A DNA stretch of 64,000 nt. It comes from Bimastos eiseni (taxonomy: Eukaryota; Annelida; Clitellata; Crassiclitellata; Lumbricidae). The stretch spans positions 38,281,439 through 38,345,438 of the forward strand of contig OY365806.1 of NCBI GenBank assembly GCA_959347315.1, in the 5' to 3' direction. Shown piece by piece: positions 12,226 through 24,250 of the stretch. The position numbers were made by a program, and so were the translations under genes. Within the stretch, counting starts at the first letter, position 1. Each line of letters begins with the position of its first letter. The notes below the pieces were generated by a model, which was not told the origin of the DNA, made no database searches, and saw nothing but the letters and a program-made list of their open reading frames with translations.

Positions 12226-12955
12226 TGTTAATGCTATTATTATTATTGTTTTTGTTGTTGTTGTTATAGATATTTTTTTATTGTCATTGTTAATTTAGCT
12301 ATTGTCATTGTTAGTGCTATTGCTAATATTGTTATCCTTATTGTCATTGCTTTTGTTGTTATTGGTACTACTATTGTTTTTGTTAACGTTATTATTGTTG
12401 TGGGTATTATTGTTATTGTCATTGTTGTTATTGTAGTTATTGTCGTTGATATCATCAGTTATGTCATTGTTATTGTTACTGTTGTTATTGCTATTGTTGA
12501 TATTGTTATTGTTGTCATTGTTATTGCTACTGTTATTGTTATTGTTACTGTTTGTGTTAGTATTAGTGTTTTTTTTATTGATAGTGCTAATGTTATTGTT
12601 TTAGTGATGCTGATAGCGTTAATTGTAGTGTTATTGTTATTGTTGTTGTTATTTTTGATTTTTTTTTCATTATTATTTTCGATACTATCATTAGTTATTG
12701 TTATTGTTGTTATTGCCATTTATGTTATTGTTATTGCTATTGCTATAATTGTTTCTGATATTGTTTTTGTTAATGTTATTATTGGTGCTGATAATGTTAT
12801 TGTTATTGTAATTGTTACTGTTATTGTTGTTATTTATAATATTCTGTTATTGTCATTGATATTACCGTATTGTTATTGTTATTGTTGCTATTGTTATTGT
12901 TGTCGCTATTGTTATTGTCATTGTTATTGCTCTTATTGTTATTGTCACTGTACCA
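12205..12955. repeat. ATTGTT/GTTATT hexanucleotide microsatellite, about 750 bp
   Basis: A very long degenerate (GTTATT)n/(ATTGTC)n tract. The 188-codon open frame of Val/Ile on the plus strand is only a translation of the repeat. Confidence 0.95.
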
Positions 12956-12956
12956 G

Positions 12957-13432
12957 TTTGTTCTAGGTAGAATCAACTCCCCTATTGCATACGGTATGAG
13001 AGTCAATTTTTCCTAGGGGAAATTAACTCCCGGGTGTCAGTTTGTCCTAGGAAGAATTTTCCCCATTTCTGCATTGGATATGGGAGTCAATTTTTCATAG
13101 GAGGAATTAACTCCCTGAGAGTCAGTTTGTCCTAGGTAGAATTAACTCCCCTATTGCATTCGGTATGGGAGTCAATTTATCTTTGGAAGAGTTAATTACT
13201 CTGGATCAATTTATCCTAGGCAGAATTAACTCCCTATTGCATTCGGTATGAGAGTAAATTTATCCTAGGAGGAATTAACTCTCCGGGAGTCAGTTTGTCC
13301 TAGGTAGAGTTAACTCCCCGTGAGCGTTTACTTGCAGGGGGAGTGTATTTATCCTAGGAACAATTAGCTCCAGAGTCAATATATCCTAGGTACAATACAC
13401 ACCGGGAGTTAAATTATCCGGGGTGTTGATTT
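12957..13432. repeat. Tandem repeat with TTTATCCTAGG and GAATTAACTCCC motifs
   Basis: About ten degenerate half-units pair GGAGTCAATTTATCCTAGG with a GAATTAACTCCC segment, and every second half-unit adds TATTGCATTCGGTATG. This gives a composite period near 90-95 bases. No coding function is seen. Confidence 0.8.
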
Positions 13433-13439
13433 AGCCTCC

Positions 13440-14960
13440 TACACCGGCCGAATCAAAAAAATCGACGGTGGTGCCCACACAATGTCGGCGTCGTCGGGGC
13501 GGCTGGCACAATGCTCTAACTCCGAAATAAGAGTTGACTGTAGTTTTTCATCTCCGGCACATTCACAATTTCAACAATTTTGTGTAAAGGCCGAAGTGTA
13601 CAATGACAAAGGTTCATTTCGTCCTATTGTAGCTTTGCGCTATTTTTTTGGGATACAGCCCACATGATAGGTTGAAACTGTATTCGGCCTTCGGGATATA
13701 AAATTCCGTTTGGTTTAGCAGTTGATGCTTCGAATTTCTGTGTGGCTGTGTGCCTGGTTCAGGTTGTTGACGAGATCGAGCTTGCCGTGGATTTTTTCAA
13801 CCGAAAATTGACATCAAACGAGCTTTACTGCTCGGCGGATGATCGCCACCATCAGCCCCGAGGTCACGGATATTATATCCAATCTGGCACGAGGTAATCC
13901 TGCGGTTCACACTGGGGCCCTCACTATGCATGGAGCTGAGATAGAGCCGACAGGAGCATATGGGCGAGAAGCCCTGACTACGTGCCTAAGACCTAGTTGG
14001 CGACTGCAGGGAAAATGGCCCGTAGGCTATGGAGTAGGACCGGAAGTAGGATTAGCCAATGTAACCTCGGAAGGCGTCCCTGAGCAGCCAGCAACCCTTA
14101 GGGGCAGTAAGTCTGACAGTAATACAGTAAACCTATACCCGATCGACTTCTCAAAGAAATTTGTGTTATCTGTGGAGGCCAGTGACATAGCAGTTGGGTT
14201 TGGAGGGATGTTACGACTGTAGCTTTTGCAAAGGCACTAAAGATATGCATCGGAACTCAGGGGCTACATACAGGACAGCTGACGACAAATTGGAGGGAGG
14301 ACGGCGGGGCATCTACCCTATGCGCCTTCAGAGACTATCGAGATGCACCTAAGGAGCGACCGGCGTCAATTCACCGCGTCGACGAGCGCATCCATGCGAA
14401 TCACCACGAAGACGAAATTCGACGACAGAGGCTGAATCTAAATCCCTTAGCTGTTCGTCCAGGTATAGCGGTCACTTTAGCGACGATTCATCGACGAGAG
14501 CCCTCCAGCCGACGTGGCAGCGCTCGGAAATATGAGACCTAAGCAACCGGTCTCAACCGGCTCCGATGCCCAATGAACCGAGGGCATGGTGGGAAAAGAG
14601 ACGCCTTGTATCAGGAATTTAATCCCCGATTGCCTATGATCTCCTTTGACGCTAATAACTCTTTAATCTCAACGGACCTCCAAAGCGTCATTAACGGTAT
14701 ACTAGAAGTGACTCGACTTTAGTAATAGAGGGGGCATCCCACCAATCCGCGTCGAGGGGTGGGCAAGTGAGGGTCAAGGTGGACCAATGGGAGAGCAGGA
14801 TCGTAGACCGCATCACAGGAGCGATGGCGGAGTACGATGTTAATCTGCTGTTGCGAGTAGGGCTACAGCATAGAGTATCTGGACTTGGAAAGATGTTGGA
14901 GGACCATCAACAACAGGGCGTAGAACGTGACAATCTACGCGTAGATAGTTGTATGTAAGA
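13440..14960 (+). pseudogene. Ty3-like retrotransposon relic (RNase H pieces)
   Basis: PFGLAVDASNFCVAVCLV near 13700-13760 is followed by VDFFNRKLTSNELYCSA near 13788-13838. Together they fit the start of the RNase H domain that follows reverse transcriptase in Ty3/Gypsy elements. A second RNase H-like start, FSKKFVLSVEASDIAVGFGGM, lies at about 14150-14215, so at least two fragments are joined. The region between (13839-14140) and the part to 14960 have open frames that I cannot assign. Stops and frame changes show it is dead. Confidence 0.5.
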
Positions 14961-15084
14961 TATTAATATATTCTTTAACCATCAAGAAGCGTCGTTGTTC
15001 GTGTTTGGTGGATGAGAAAGCGAACCGTCACGGGTCCAGAAGGATCGTGACAATCATAATAAATATTCTTCAAAGAAGCTAATA

Positions 15085-15132
<48 letters not shown>
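15085..15132. repeat. AAT microsatellite
   Basis: Near-pure (AAT)n. Confidence 0.97.
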
Positions 15133-15324
15133 TTGAAATCTGTTGATTATAACCAAACACAATGTTGGCCTAAATGTTTTCAAAAAAGCAGACAACTTGG
15201 GTTCACTTAGGACGTGAATTTTGAAAGCACGGCTGTCATATTAAATCAAAGTAACCAAGCAACAAAATAGACATAAATGATTCACTATGAAGTGATATAA
15301 AACTTTAATTATCATTATTAGTTT

Positions 15325-15421
<97 letters not shown>

Positions 15422-15520
15422 CATCATCATCATCATTACGTCAGTTTTATATAGCGCCCCTTCAAGGCCACTTATCCAGAAGCGCTCATAGCCCGATAGG
15501 CAATGCGCTGCGGATAAGGG
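15325..15520. repeat. ATT microsatellite joined to a TATAGCGCCCCTT retroposon-type tail
   Basis: About 36 ATT units run into ATC triplets, then TTATATAGCGCCCCTTCAAG and AGAAGCGCTCATAG. An ATT tract next to a TATAGCGCC...AGCGCT segment is a common 3' tail arrangement of invertebrate LINE/SINE copies. Similar TATAGCGCC or GACGCTATATAA pieces occur near 7893 and 41345, and another ATT tract beside AAAGCGCC lies at 58505-58625. Confidence 0.7.
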
Positions 15521-15749
15521 AGCCATGGTACCTAGAGACTATGGCAAACCTATTGATGCGGCCTACAAGTCGGGTGGCCGTGCGCCAGACCCTGCCAAGG
15601 CATCAAAGCCGACAAGCCGGGCGCCCATTCATATACGACGCAGCAGCAGTCATGATGTTCCACTAAAACTTTCGTAAAGGCCTACAGGATGTAATAACCG
15701 CCAAACTGAACGTTTCAACTGTAATTTTAGTTTTTATTTGCGAGTAATA

Positions 15750-16290
15750 ATAGTACCATATTTTATGGAATATTTAAAGTTATTCCATCCTGAGATGGTT
15801 GGAGATGGAAAGGTTATGGATAAGAGCATCTGTAGGTGTGATGATGACATCAAGAGTGTATCCTCTGGTGTGAGTGGGCACAGGTATGTGCTGTACAAAA
15901 GAGAAGGAGTCAAGGGGATGAGTGATGGCATCAGTATCAGAAAGATCAGTGTTGTCCAAGTGTATGTTGAGGTCGCCAAGTAGGTAGACAGGGTAGGAAA
16001 GAACAGATAGGTGAGATAAGAACTCAGAGAATTCGCTGAAGAAGGTAGGCGATGTTCTCTGAGACCGGGACGATAAAGACCGACGACAAGTAGCCGTTGG
16101 CACCCAGAAGTAACAAGAACAGAGAGGCGTTCAAATGTGGTAGGAGTAAAGGTACCAAGCTGGTGCTTGATAGGGCGCAGAGTTTTATGGTGGAATATGC
16201 AGATCCCACCATGCGGACGGCTCTCGTCAGGGCCTAGAGGCTGTGGCTGGTCAACACAGAGATAGCCATCAGGTGTTGACAGAATGACTG
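15750..16290 (-). pseudogene. Non-LTR retrotransposon APE-type endonuclease relic
   Basis: On the minus strand, GGICIFHHKTLRPIKHQ-like sequence near 16150-16210 leads through LLVVGLYRPG to FSEFLSHLSVLSYPVYLLGDL and NIHLDNTDLSD. HTRGYTLDVIIT follows. GDLNIHLD and the HTRG.TLD block are the phosphodiesterase motifs of the apurinic-type endonuclease found in CR1/L2-like LINEs. A frameshift separates the two halves. The reverse transcriptase that should follow is not adjacent; the next minus-strand LINE piece lies at 18414-18869. Confidence 0.7.
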
Positions 16291-18410
16291 ACGGAGAGTT
16301 GCTCCACCCGTAATAAAAATCACAGACAGTAGCGCGATTTCTACCTATTATATCCTGAAAACTTTTAGTGTAGACTTTCCTAACTATGAAATGAGTAACT
16401 TATTAGAGAATAACTGCCAAGCTTTAAGTAAACACGCCCACCATGGAGGTGAACATGGGTGGATGGAGAAGAAAGGGAAGCTGCTTCCCGTTTGAACCTC
16501 GCTGCCCCTTGCCACCGATATATTCAACATAGATGTGAAGTGCACAAGCACCTGCTGTCTCTGCAAGTGCATGAAGGCCAAACTGATGCGCACACGTCTT
16601 TGCAAGTGCACATGTGCAAAGTAGCAAGACAAAAGCAACTTCCAATGCTTACCTATAATATTACGCGATACTCTGTACGATGGCGCTATATAAAAGTCAT
16701 CGACCGACAGCAGAGGCGTGGGAGGACTACGAATGAAGTCGTATACCTCAAACCTTAGAGGGGAGACATCAATGGGTTTCGCCGGTGGCAGACGGCCTCA
16801 ATACCGACGGCGAGGAATATGCAAAGATCAACGGAGTGTCAGGCAACGAAACCCGACACCTCGAGGCAAACGTTAGATTAGAGCCGCCTGCCCCTCTCAT
16901 CTCTGCGACGCAAGGACCAGAAATTTATGAACCAGCTGAAGATCTGGTCTGGACCGGCTTGTTGACACTATTCAAGAATAAGGGACAATTCCGATACGAC
17001 GTCGCAACCTATTAGGCGGTATAAACTATAATGATGTAACTAGATCCCTGGAACCTATTGCCGGTCTATGACACTAACAAGGCCCAAACATAACAGCTGC
17101 TAGTCAAACATTGACTGTACGCCTCTAAGGATATGACGTTACGCTAGGGATTTTAAGATCTGACCAACCAGGTTTAGTAATAGTTTCAGCAGGTGATCTG
17201 TCGTCCAATAGAGATACGAGTTTTGCGTATGGGATGGCGATGGAAATCGCCTAGAAGGGTTCATATAGTGTAGCAAGGAAGGAAGAAGGACTTGTTTCGG
17301 AATGGGGGAGACGTTAGGTCGTTCTGACGATAAGGGTAATCAACGTAGTTGGGGAACCCCGTCTCCAACGTAAACCAGGGAAACATTTCTAAAGGACACC
17401 AATAACTCTAGTACGTGTAGATAGGATGAGTGATGTGTATATCTACCATAAAATATACATATTAAAACCATCCAGTGTGTCATGTTTCTGAGCTTGGTGA
17501 TTGAGGAAAGAACCGGCGGTAATCTCGTCATCTAAAAGAAGGAGTTGGCGAGATAGAAACCCGCGACACCTATCTAACGAAGTTTGTAAACTACTGTACA
17601 TACTCTAAGCAACTAAAAGATCTTATGATTTGATTTGATATATGCAAACGACGAAGGTTTCGAGTGAGTAGCTGTAAAGGTAAAAGTGTGGAAATGCATA
17701 AGTGGAATTGTGTATAGACACTGATGCGTATAAAGTACATACCCACTGTCTGTGCAAATAAGGGCCAACTACTGCTGCCTGTACGATATCTCCTAAACCG
17801 TTCATGACGGTGTAAAAGAAGAAGAGGTGTGGCAGATATCACGTGCACATGTCGGCAAATGTACAGCAGGTGAGACGCTCCTGGAGAATGAAAAGGAAAC
17901 TTTACTTGAAGGGCCTGAAACAGGTTTTTCTCCCTGGATACCTGGAACAAGGCAGCCGCTGGTTCACTCGCCCCTCAGCTACGTGTTCACCCGCCCCTCG
18001 GCTGCGTGTCCCAGGTTTTCCCAGAGCCAACGGCAAAGAATTCGAGTCATTAGCTTTAAAATTCTGCAAATGCATAGCCGGACAGAATCTTAGATATAGC
18101 CATAACCATAACCAAGTGTTTTTTTGTCTCCAAATAACAAACACAAGTACAAAATTTTGACAATTAGCTGGGAGTCAATAGGGATTAACAAAAACCCTTA
18201 AAGGACAAAGAATCCTGTAATCAGGGTCACCATTACAAGAGATTGATAGTTGCAGCCGGTTAGGTATAAAAATACATTAGCCTTTAGTGCGAAATTTAAC
18301 TAGTCAGCTATTATATACATTGATAATGAAAACGTTATACACGCCGCACATTAAGACAATTTACGGATTAATCAGATAATTTAGCAATTTTATTTTAAAT
18401 AAATGAAGAT
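16291..18410. other. Unassigned intronic sequence
   Basis: Several open frames of 60-120 codons overlap on both strands (for example 16785-17015 plus and 17591-17950 minus). None shows a domain or motif that I recognise. A duplicated GCAAGTGCA-type stretch is near 16560-16620, and GTTCACCCGCCCCTCGGCT echoes GTTCACTCGCCCCTCAGCT near 17960-18003. Confidence 0.5.
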
Positions 18411-18413
18411 CAT

Positions 18414-18869
18414 TTAGAGAGCGCAATTCATCCGGAATGACGATCCATGCTTTCGGGCCAGCATATTTAATCGAGAACATTCTAGTGTTTGTTCTCGAAA
18501 AGATAGACCTCTTACAGTAGTTTGAGGAGGATCGTAACTTTTAGGGATTGTCCTCAGAGAGAGGTGAGAAGTAATTGTCGAATACTGAAGGTAATTGTAG
18601 GTATATTTGTACATGAATTCACTGGTTTGGAACAGCAATAGCTGCTCAACTTTTAGAATATGTATTTGTTTGTAGATGTGGTCATTAAGAATAGGATAAT
18701 GTGAACCATTGATTATACGGAGGGCTCTCTTTAGGAGGACATTTAATTTCTTCAATCTTGTTGGATAGTTTGAAGCCCAGATGAGGTTGCAGTAGGTTAA
18801 ATACGGGTTAATCATAGTGTAATATAAAGTTACACGTATATTAATTGGCAATAAGTGCAAAACAAACAA
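18414..18869 (-). pseudogene. Non-LTR reverse transcriptase C-terminal relic
   Basis: The 151-codon open frame reads LYYTMINPYLTYCNLIWAS then LKRALRIINGSHY, which is the thumb/C-terminal region typical of CR1/jockey-like LINEs. It stops at the position where such proteins usually end. It faces away from the plus-strand LINE that starts 35 bases later at 18903, so the two are head to head and probably two insertions. Confidence 0.75.
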
Positions 18870-19415
18870 TTAAATAAATAAATAAATATATATACCGATA
18901 CGGTGTATGCTAGATTACCTCCATCTCCTGTATCGTATACATCTTACCTGGGACCTCCCAACCCAAACTCATTTGCTGTTCACCCCACTACTCCTGACGA
19001 GATAATTGCTCTTAGCAGAACCCTGACAACCACTCATACTACTGGCTGTGATTATATTAACCCCTCCTTAGTCAATCCCATACTTGCACTTATTGCCAAG
19101 CCTCTCTCAGTCAATTTCAATGCTACATTAACTACTGACCTTATGAAATCTGCCAAAGTTATACCTATACATAAGCAGGGCTCCATAGACCAGCTTAATA
19201 ATTATAGGCCTATCTCGATTTTACTTTTTTCAAAATTATTAGAAAAGGTCATATATACTAGACTGTTTGACTTTTTTGACAAAAATAAATATCTATCCAC
19301 ATCCCAACACGGCCTTCAACCGGGGCACTCTAAATTGATATCCCTGATCGATCTGCAAAACCATATCTCTGCTGCTTTTGACCGCAATAAATTTTCTCTC
19401 ACAAAGCTTGAATGA

Positions 19416-21955
19416 ATGATTTATTTAAATAATCGCTTCACCATAGCGTCATTTTAACGTGCATTTTCATACAGTGTTGGTATACGACGGAGGACCGATC
19501 GGCAGTTTTTAGTTCAGTGCATAGCTTGCAGACGTATGAATCGGCTTGAGTATAGCCTGACACACGATGCTTTGCTATATATGTGGAGCAGTGGTTCGTA
19601 CTGCTTCATATGTAGAGTGGTTCTCGTGTACCGCTCCAGAGGTCGTTGAGTGATCGCAAAGTTTCCCATATAAATACGACCCCTAGCTACAGCCGCTCTC
19701 GCGGTCAGGCCGGTGCTGCTTTTCGCTGATCTGGCGGGGTGGGCCCCTCTGCCGTCGGATCGCAAGACGGACCGTGCCCTGATCGTAGGGGTTAAGAGGA
19801 CTGACAGAGGAAAGACTGATCGTGAGAAATGCTCACAGGTCTGGGTGCCGTTCGAAAATGTGTAGAGACCCGATCGTGGGATCGTGGGATATAAGTGAAT
19901 GACAGTTCTGTACGGAAATACTTGGAAGATGGTGACCCGTCGGTGGCCGTGAGAAATAGAGATCGGGTTTCCAGCAGGTTGTCGGAAACGTTAAAATTCG
20001 GGTTACCGAGATCGAGCAAATTCGTGTGGCAGCAATCGTAGAAGTTCTGGTGGCCGCAAACGTAGAAGTTCTGGTGGCCGCAAGAGATACAAGCCGGGTT
20101 GATTCCCGGAGCAGCAACCGTACAGCCCGAGAGAGCTGCCGGTGGAGCTTTGGCACACACGGGGAAAGTTCCCCAGTGGATACGTTCGACATAAAATACT
20201 GGGCAGGTGATCCCATTGGTGCGTTCCAGCAGCACTTCGGTTGTCGGAAACATGGAAGTTCGTGTGACCGTGATAGATACAGACTCGGTAAGTCATAGGA
20301 TTAGCGATCGCATATAGTCAGAGAGGTCCCGGTGGCCGAGAGTGGTACAGACAGTGACAGAGTTTGGGTGTCCGTTCGATAGAAATATCGGGGAAATCCC
20401 CAAAGGACCAGCTGGAAATACGCGTAGAGGGGACCACGTTAGAAGAGCACGCTACAAACAAGAGAAAACACTGGTGCCGATTGATACTTTCAGGCTACAA
20501 CTCAAATAACTCTTCTTGATGGTTTTATGGTCTTTCGATAAATACTCTTGTTTGTTACCTACGTTGGTCATAGTTACTCCTCCAGGTTTCCAGAATTCTC
20601 AGAATATATTACGGTGTTGGCGGACAATTGACAACGCAGAGGACGGTCAATCGTGTACATGATAACTTATGCGTGTGAGACCGGTATGCCACACACGGAA
20701 ATTGACCAAGAGGCATGTGAAAGTCTGGATGGTCCCTTGTCGTCCGACACCCAAGTATGAAACAGATGAACGCAGCCGTGAAAGTCTGGATAGTCGGAAA
20801 TGGACCAAGAGGCACGTGAAAGTCTGGGTAGTCGGAAACCCAGGTTAAAGATAACAAGTAGACCAAGAATTGACCGATATGTAAATATTCCCGTTTGGCT
20901 ACCTACGTTGGTCATAGTTACTCCTCCCGTTTTCCCGAAGTGTATCTACTTGCGCGTCTGATCGAATTGATCGACACGAGTACGTTTGGATAGTCGGGTA
21001 CCCAGGTGAATACATGTTTGCTTGTCATCACACACAGTTCCGAGAACTGACTACAGTGCGAGGTCGGGCCCCATCGTGCGTAGGTCGGATCGAAGATTTG
21101 CTTGTAGATAGCGAAGGTTATAGACAGAAGACCTTCACTATCAGAGTCCGTGAATACCATGCCAGTGTCATTTTTATCGCAGCAGAATAATATCAGTGTT
21201 GGTGGGTAACTGCCACCACAGACGACGAGTAAGGGAACTTACTCCGTCAATTGTGGTGCATGACAAGATATACGTATGAGGCCGGTATGCCATAGATGGA
21301 AATAGACCGAGAGATACGTGCTGAATAGAAGACGTGGTAGTTAAGTGTCTAGAATGATATGACGAAGAGCTGTGAGACTGGTAGTGTCTAGGACGACAGA
21401 GTTTAGAGAGTTGAGAGCAGTAATGTCTGGGAGTACAAGACGTTGAATGGAGCTAGCGATAATTGTCTAGACCGATATGGCTTATGGGCTTGTTTCAAGT
21501 ATATCTGAACCTCGTAACTTAAGAGGACGTTTGGTGTCCCATATTGGCGATAGTTTCAGTCACAAGATGCTGAATGGTACGACATCAGGTAGAGAGGAAG
21601 AAGAGGCTAGTAGCTTGGATAGTATGTAAGGCGAGGAAGACTCCTGCCGGTATGATTATGAACCCTGTTTTGAGTACTGCCATCCTGAGAACGTTGCCCA
21701 TCCGGCGACCGCGGAATAGGCAGAGTCAGACCTCGTGACTAATTCGAACGGTGTTACCTTTCTTGAAGAAGAGGCTCATCCTTAATCTTTCCTGGTGAGA
21801 GTGATCATACTGGTAGATTAAGAGAGCAACCACTTGGCATTGAGATTTTATAAGGAAGTGACTCGGGCAAATCCAGACGTGTTAGCGAGCTGGAGTCGAC
21901 ACCGTCCGTTAGCGCTAGGTTCTGACGTTCTGCCGTTCGGGCGGCAGAACGTCAC
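19416..21955. repeat. Insert inside the LINE: degenerate minisatellite-rich, non-coding
   Basis: Degenerate internal repeats fill this insert. AGAAGTTCTGGTGGCCGCAA occurs twice near 20040-20090. TACCTACGTTGGTCATAGTT occurs twice (20558 and 20900). ACCGGTATGCCA(C/T)A occurs twice (20680 and 21281), and GTGAAAGTCTGGATGGTC-type units recur. The right end carries a 12-bp stem hairpin at 21918-21951 (GACGTTCTGCC facing GGCAGAACGTC). No protein was recognised in any frame. Confidence 0.6.
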
Positions 21956-22414
21956 AGATATACATTCGATTCAGTAAATAATAATATTTTACTATCCAAA
22001 CTGAATAACTTAGGCATACGAGGTTCGGCTTTGACCTGTTTCCAGAGCTACTTAGACAATAGACTACAATACGTTTCCTGTAATGGCATTACCTCCACAA
22101 CCAATCCTACAAAATAAGGGGTTCCTTAAGTTTCCATTTTAGGCCTCCTCTTGTTTTTATCTTTCATTAATGACTTGCCAAATGCCTCATCACTTCTCTA
22201 TTTTCTACTTTTTGCTGATGATACTAGTATTCTAGCCTCCCATTGCTCGCATGCCGAACTAATTTCTCTACTAAATCGAGAACTTCTCCTTCTTGGCAAC
22301 TGTTTCTCAGCGAATAAGCTCTCTTTCAGTGCTACTAAAACCAATTATATTCTCTTTGCTTCTCATCGCAAACGACCGCCTTTATCCGACCTTGTACTGC
22401 CAATAAATAACACT

Positions 22415-22572
22415 CCGATCAAAAGGGCGAGAATTAAAAAGGGTGCAATCAAAAGGGCGCAATCAAAAGGCAAATATCATAAGAGCGAACGTTCAAAAGA
22501 GCGCATGATCAAAAGGACGACAATCGAAAAGGCGCCCGTTTATAAACGCGACAGTACCAAAAGTCATATATA
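22415..22572. repeat. AATCAAAAGGGCG short tandem repeats
   Basis: About nine degenerate 15-18 base units (ATCAAAAGGGCG, ATCAAAAGGACG, AATCGAAAAGGCGC). They cut the LINE reading frame at 22410, so they arrived after it. Confidence 0.8.
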
Positions 22573-23781
22573 TTAAGTTTCTAGGCGTCCATGTTGATCA
22601 GTGTCTGATTTGGAATACGCATATTGAAAACATAGCATCTAAAATAGCAAAGAATATAGGAATCATATCACGCATCGCTCACTTATTACCTTCGTCTGTC
22701 TGCATCAGTCTTTGCTATTCTGTAGTTCACCCTTATTTAACATATTGCAAATTATTTTTGGGCGTCGAATTACCACTCGAGACAAAGTAAGCTTATCTCC
22801 CTACAAAGCAGTGGCTTTCGCGTTATTCGTAAGACCTTTAGATCAACTTCATGTAGGCCTAATATTTCCTCTCCTCAACTACGTATATTGAATATTAGAA
22901 AATTAACCTTAATGCAACTGAATGAATTTAATGTATATATAAATTTATAATCAACCAACTACCGCCAGTATTTACAATTTATTTTACTCCGGTCCACCAA
23001 ATTAACACGTATGGGCACCGCAATTCTTGTGACTGTAGACCTATCTATGCGCGCACGAAAACCCGCAAATTCTCTGCTAGATGTGGTGGTAGCGTAGCCT
23101 GGAAAAATGTGCCAAATGAAATACGTATCTTCACAGGCATCACTTTGTTTAAAAATAAACTACGCGAACATTTGTTGCATTCTATGTAAACTGTCGTGTA
23201 TTATATAGCTTCCTATTTGTTAGTTAACTAGTCAAGTTATTCACTCTACTATCATACATCCAAACGCCATCTATTTTCAGTTAAGTTGGTGTAATGATGT
23301 CCCTGTTAGCGTGACTTCGGTCCTTTTAGGGTCTATTCTTCCCCATTGTTTTACGGTCAATCCTCATTAAACTGTAATACTATTATAATTTTTGTCAATT
23401 GTCAGTTGATCAATAAAAGCGATTGGTTATGGTTACATATATTGTTAGGAGACAGTGCATGCGTCCGTAAGACTTGCGCCGTGTCTTAGATATAAACTGG
23501 ACTAAGCTACATATATTTATTGCATGCGTTCTGTTAGCTTAAGTTCGTATTGGACGCTCGAATATATTAGCGGCTATCGTAACACATGTCGGACGTTTGG
23601 CCTAATACTGGGATGGACTTAGGTGTATCTAGGTAGGCGTATATATTCGCTTGGGTATAAGTACAAGTAGACGGTGCTGGGTGCGTCGTAGAGCTTAAGA
23701 CACAATTCTCATGTAAGGTAGACGGCTGAGTTGTAGCTCGTTGTTGCGACGTCTTATTTAGTTAAATAAGAAATCCCAAAG

Positions 23782-23960
23782 TCTCAAGTTGTACATTTAA
23801 GACGTTTGGCTAATGCTTTGCTTAAAGTCAACGTTTAGCTCTTTGTTTCGAGCAAAGTTGCTATTATCTCAAAGTCTCAAGTTGTACATTTACGACGTTT
23901 GGCTAATGCTTTGCTTAAAGTTAATGTTTAGCTCTTTGTTTCGAGCAAAGTTTCTATTAT
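23782..23960. repeat. About 90-bp tandem duplication
   Basis: CTCAAGTTGTACATTTA(A/C)GACG through GTTTCGAGCAAAGTT(G/T)CTAT occurs twice in a row with three or four differences. The surrounding 23200-24160 holds no gene that I recognise. A TA microsatellite lies at 24117-24153. Confidence 0.85.
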
Positions 23961-24162
23961 CGCTGTTCGTTTTTCCATTCCCTTCACGCACGTGTTGTAT
24001 CGCTGTGGAACTTTCACGTGGTGTTCAGGTGTGATGACTACTTTATTAATAAACATATTCTTTATCCGCAAGGAATTCATTAGACAAATATGTTCGTCAA
24101 AGTAGTATTTTAACATTATATATATATATATATATAAAATTATATATATATATGGTCACAAC

Positions 24163-24250
24163 TCTTCCTTCACTTGTGAATCCGTTCACTGGCTCCCAGC
24201 ACCGCAATGCATTCGTTACAAGACCATTGCGTTGATGCATAACTGCCTCT
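24163..24250 (+). pseudogene. Short LINE C-terminal fragment abutting copy B
   Basis: The frame reads SVHWLPAPQCIRYKTIALMH, the HWLPV..RI.YK block at the end of CR1/L2 reverse transcriptases. It stops exactly where homology to the Maverick polymerase begins (24251), which marks the broken left edge of copy B. Confidence 0.6.

Larger units (their letters stand above)
18903..23200 (+). pseudogene. Non-LTR reverse transcriptase split by a 2.5 kb insert and a repeat block
   Basis: The RT start (KVIPIHKQGSIDQLNNYRPI, then LLEKVIYTRLFDFFDK and HGLQPGHSK) runs at 18903-19400. The reading resumes at about 21963 with FDSVNNNILLSKLNNLGIRG, followed by GVP*VSILG, FINDLP and the catalytic FADDTSIL near 22205. 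A block of AATCAAAAGGGCG repeats (22415-22570) interrupts again. The frame then continues KFLGVHVDQCLIW and SVVHPYLTYC to about 22990. The missing join falls just before the AFD (motif A) position, so at least some RT sequence was lost where the insert sits. Three in-frame stops are visible. The family looks CR1/jockey-like. Confidence 0.8.

Noticed and set aside
12400..12966. A 188-codon hydrophobic open frame resembling a membrane protein
   Set aside because: It is a translation of an ATTGTT/GTTATT microsatellite, with Val/Ile alternation only.
16686..16696. TATATAAAAG as a promoter TATA box
   Set aside because: No gene that I recognise follows, and such strings are expected in AT-rich intron sequence.
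21918..21951. A rho-independent terminator or Helitron end
   Set aside because: The hairpin is real but has no T run, no CTRR end and no bacterial context.
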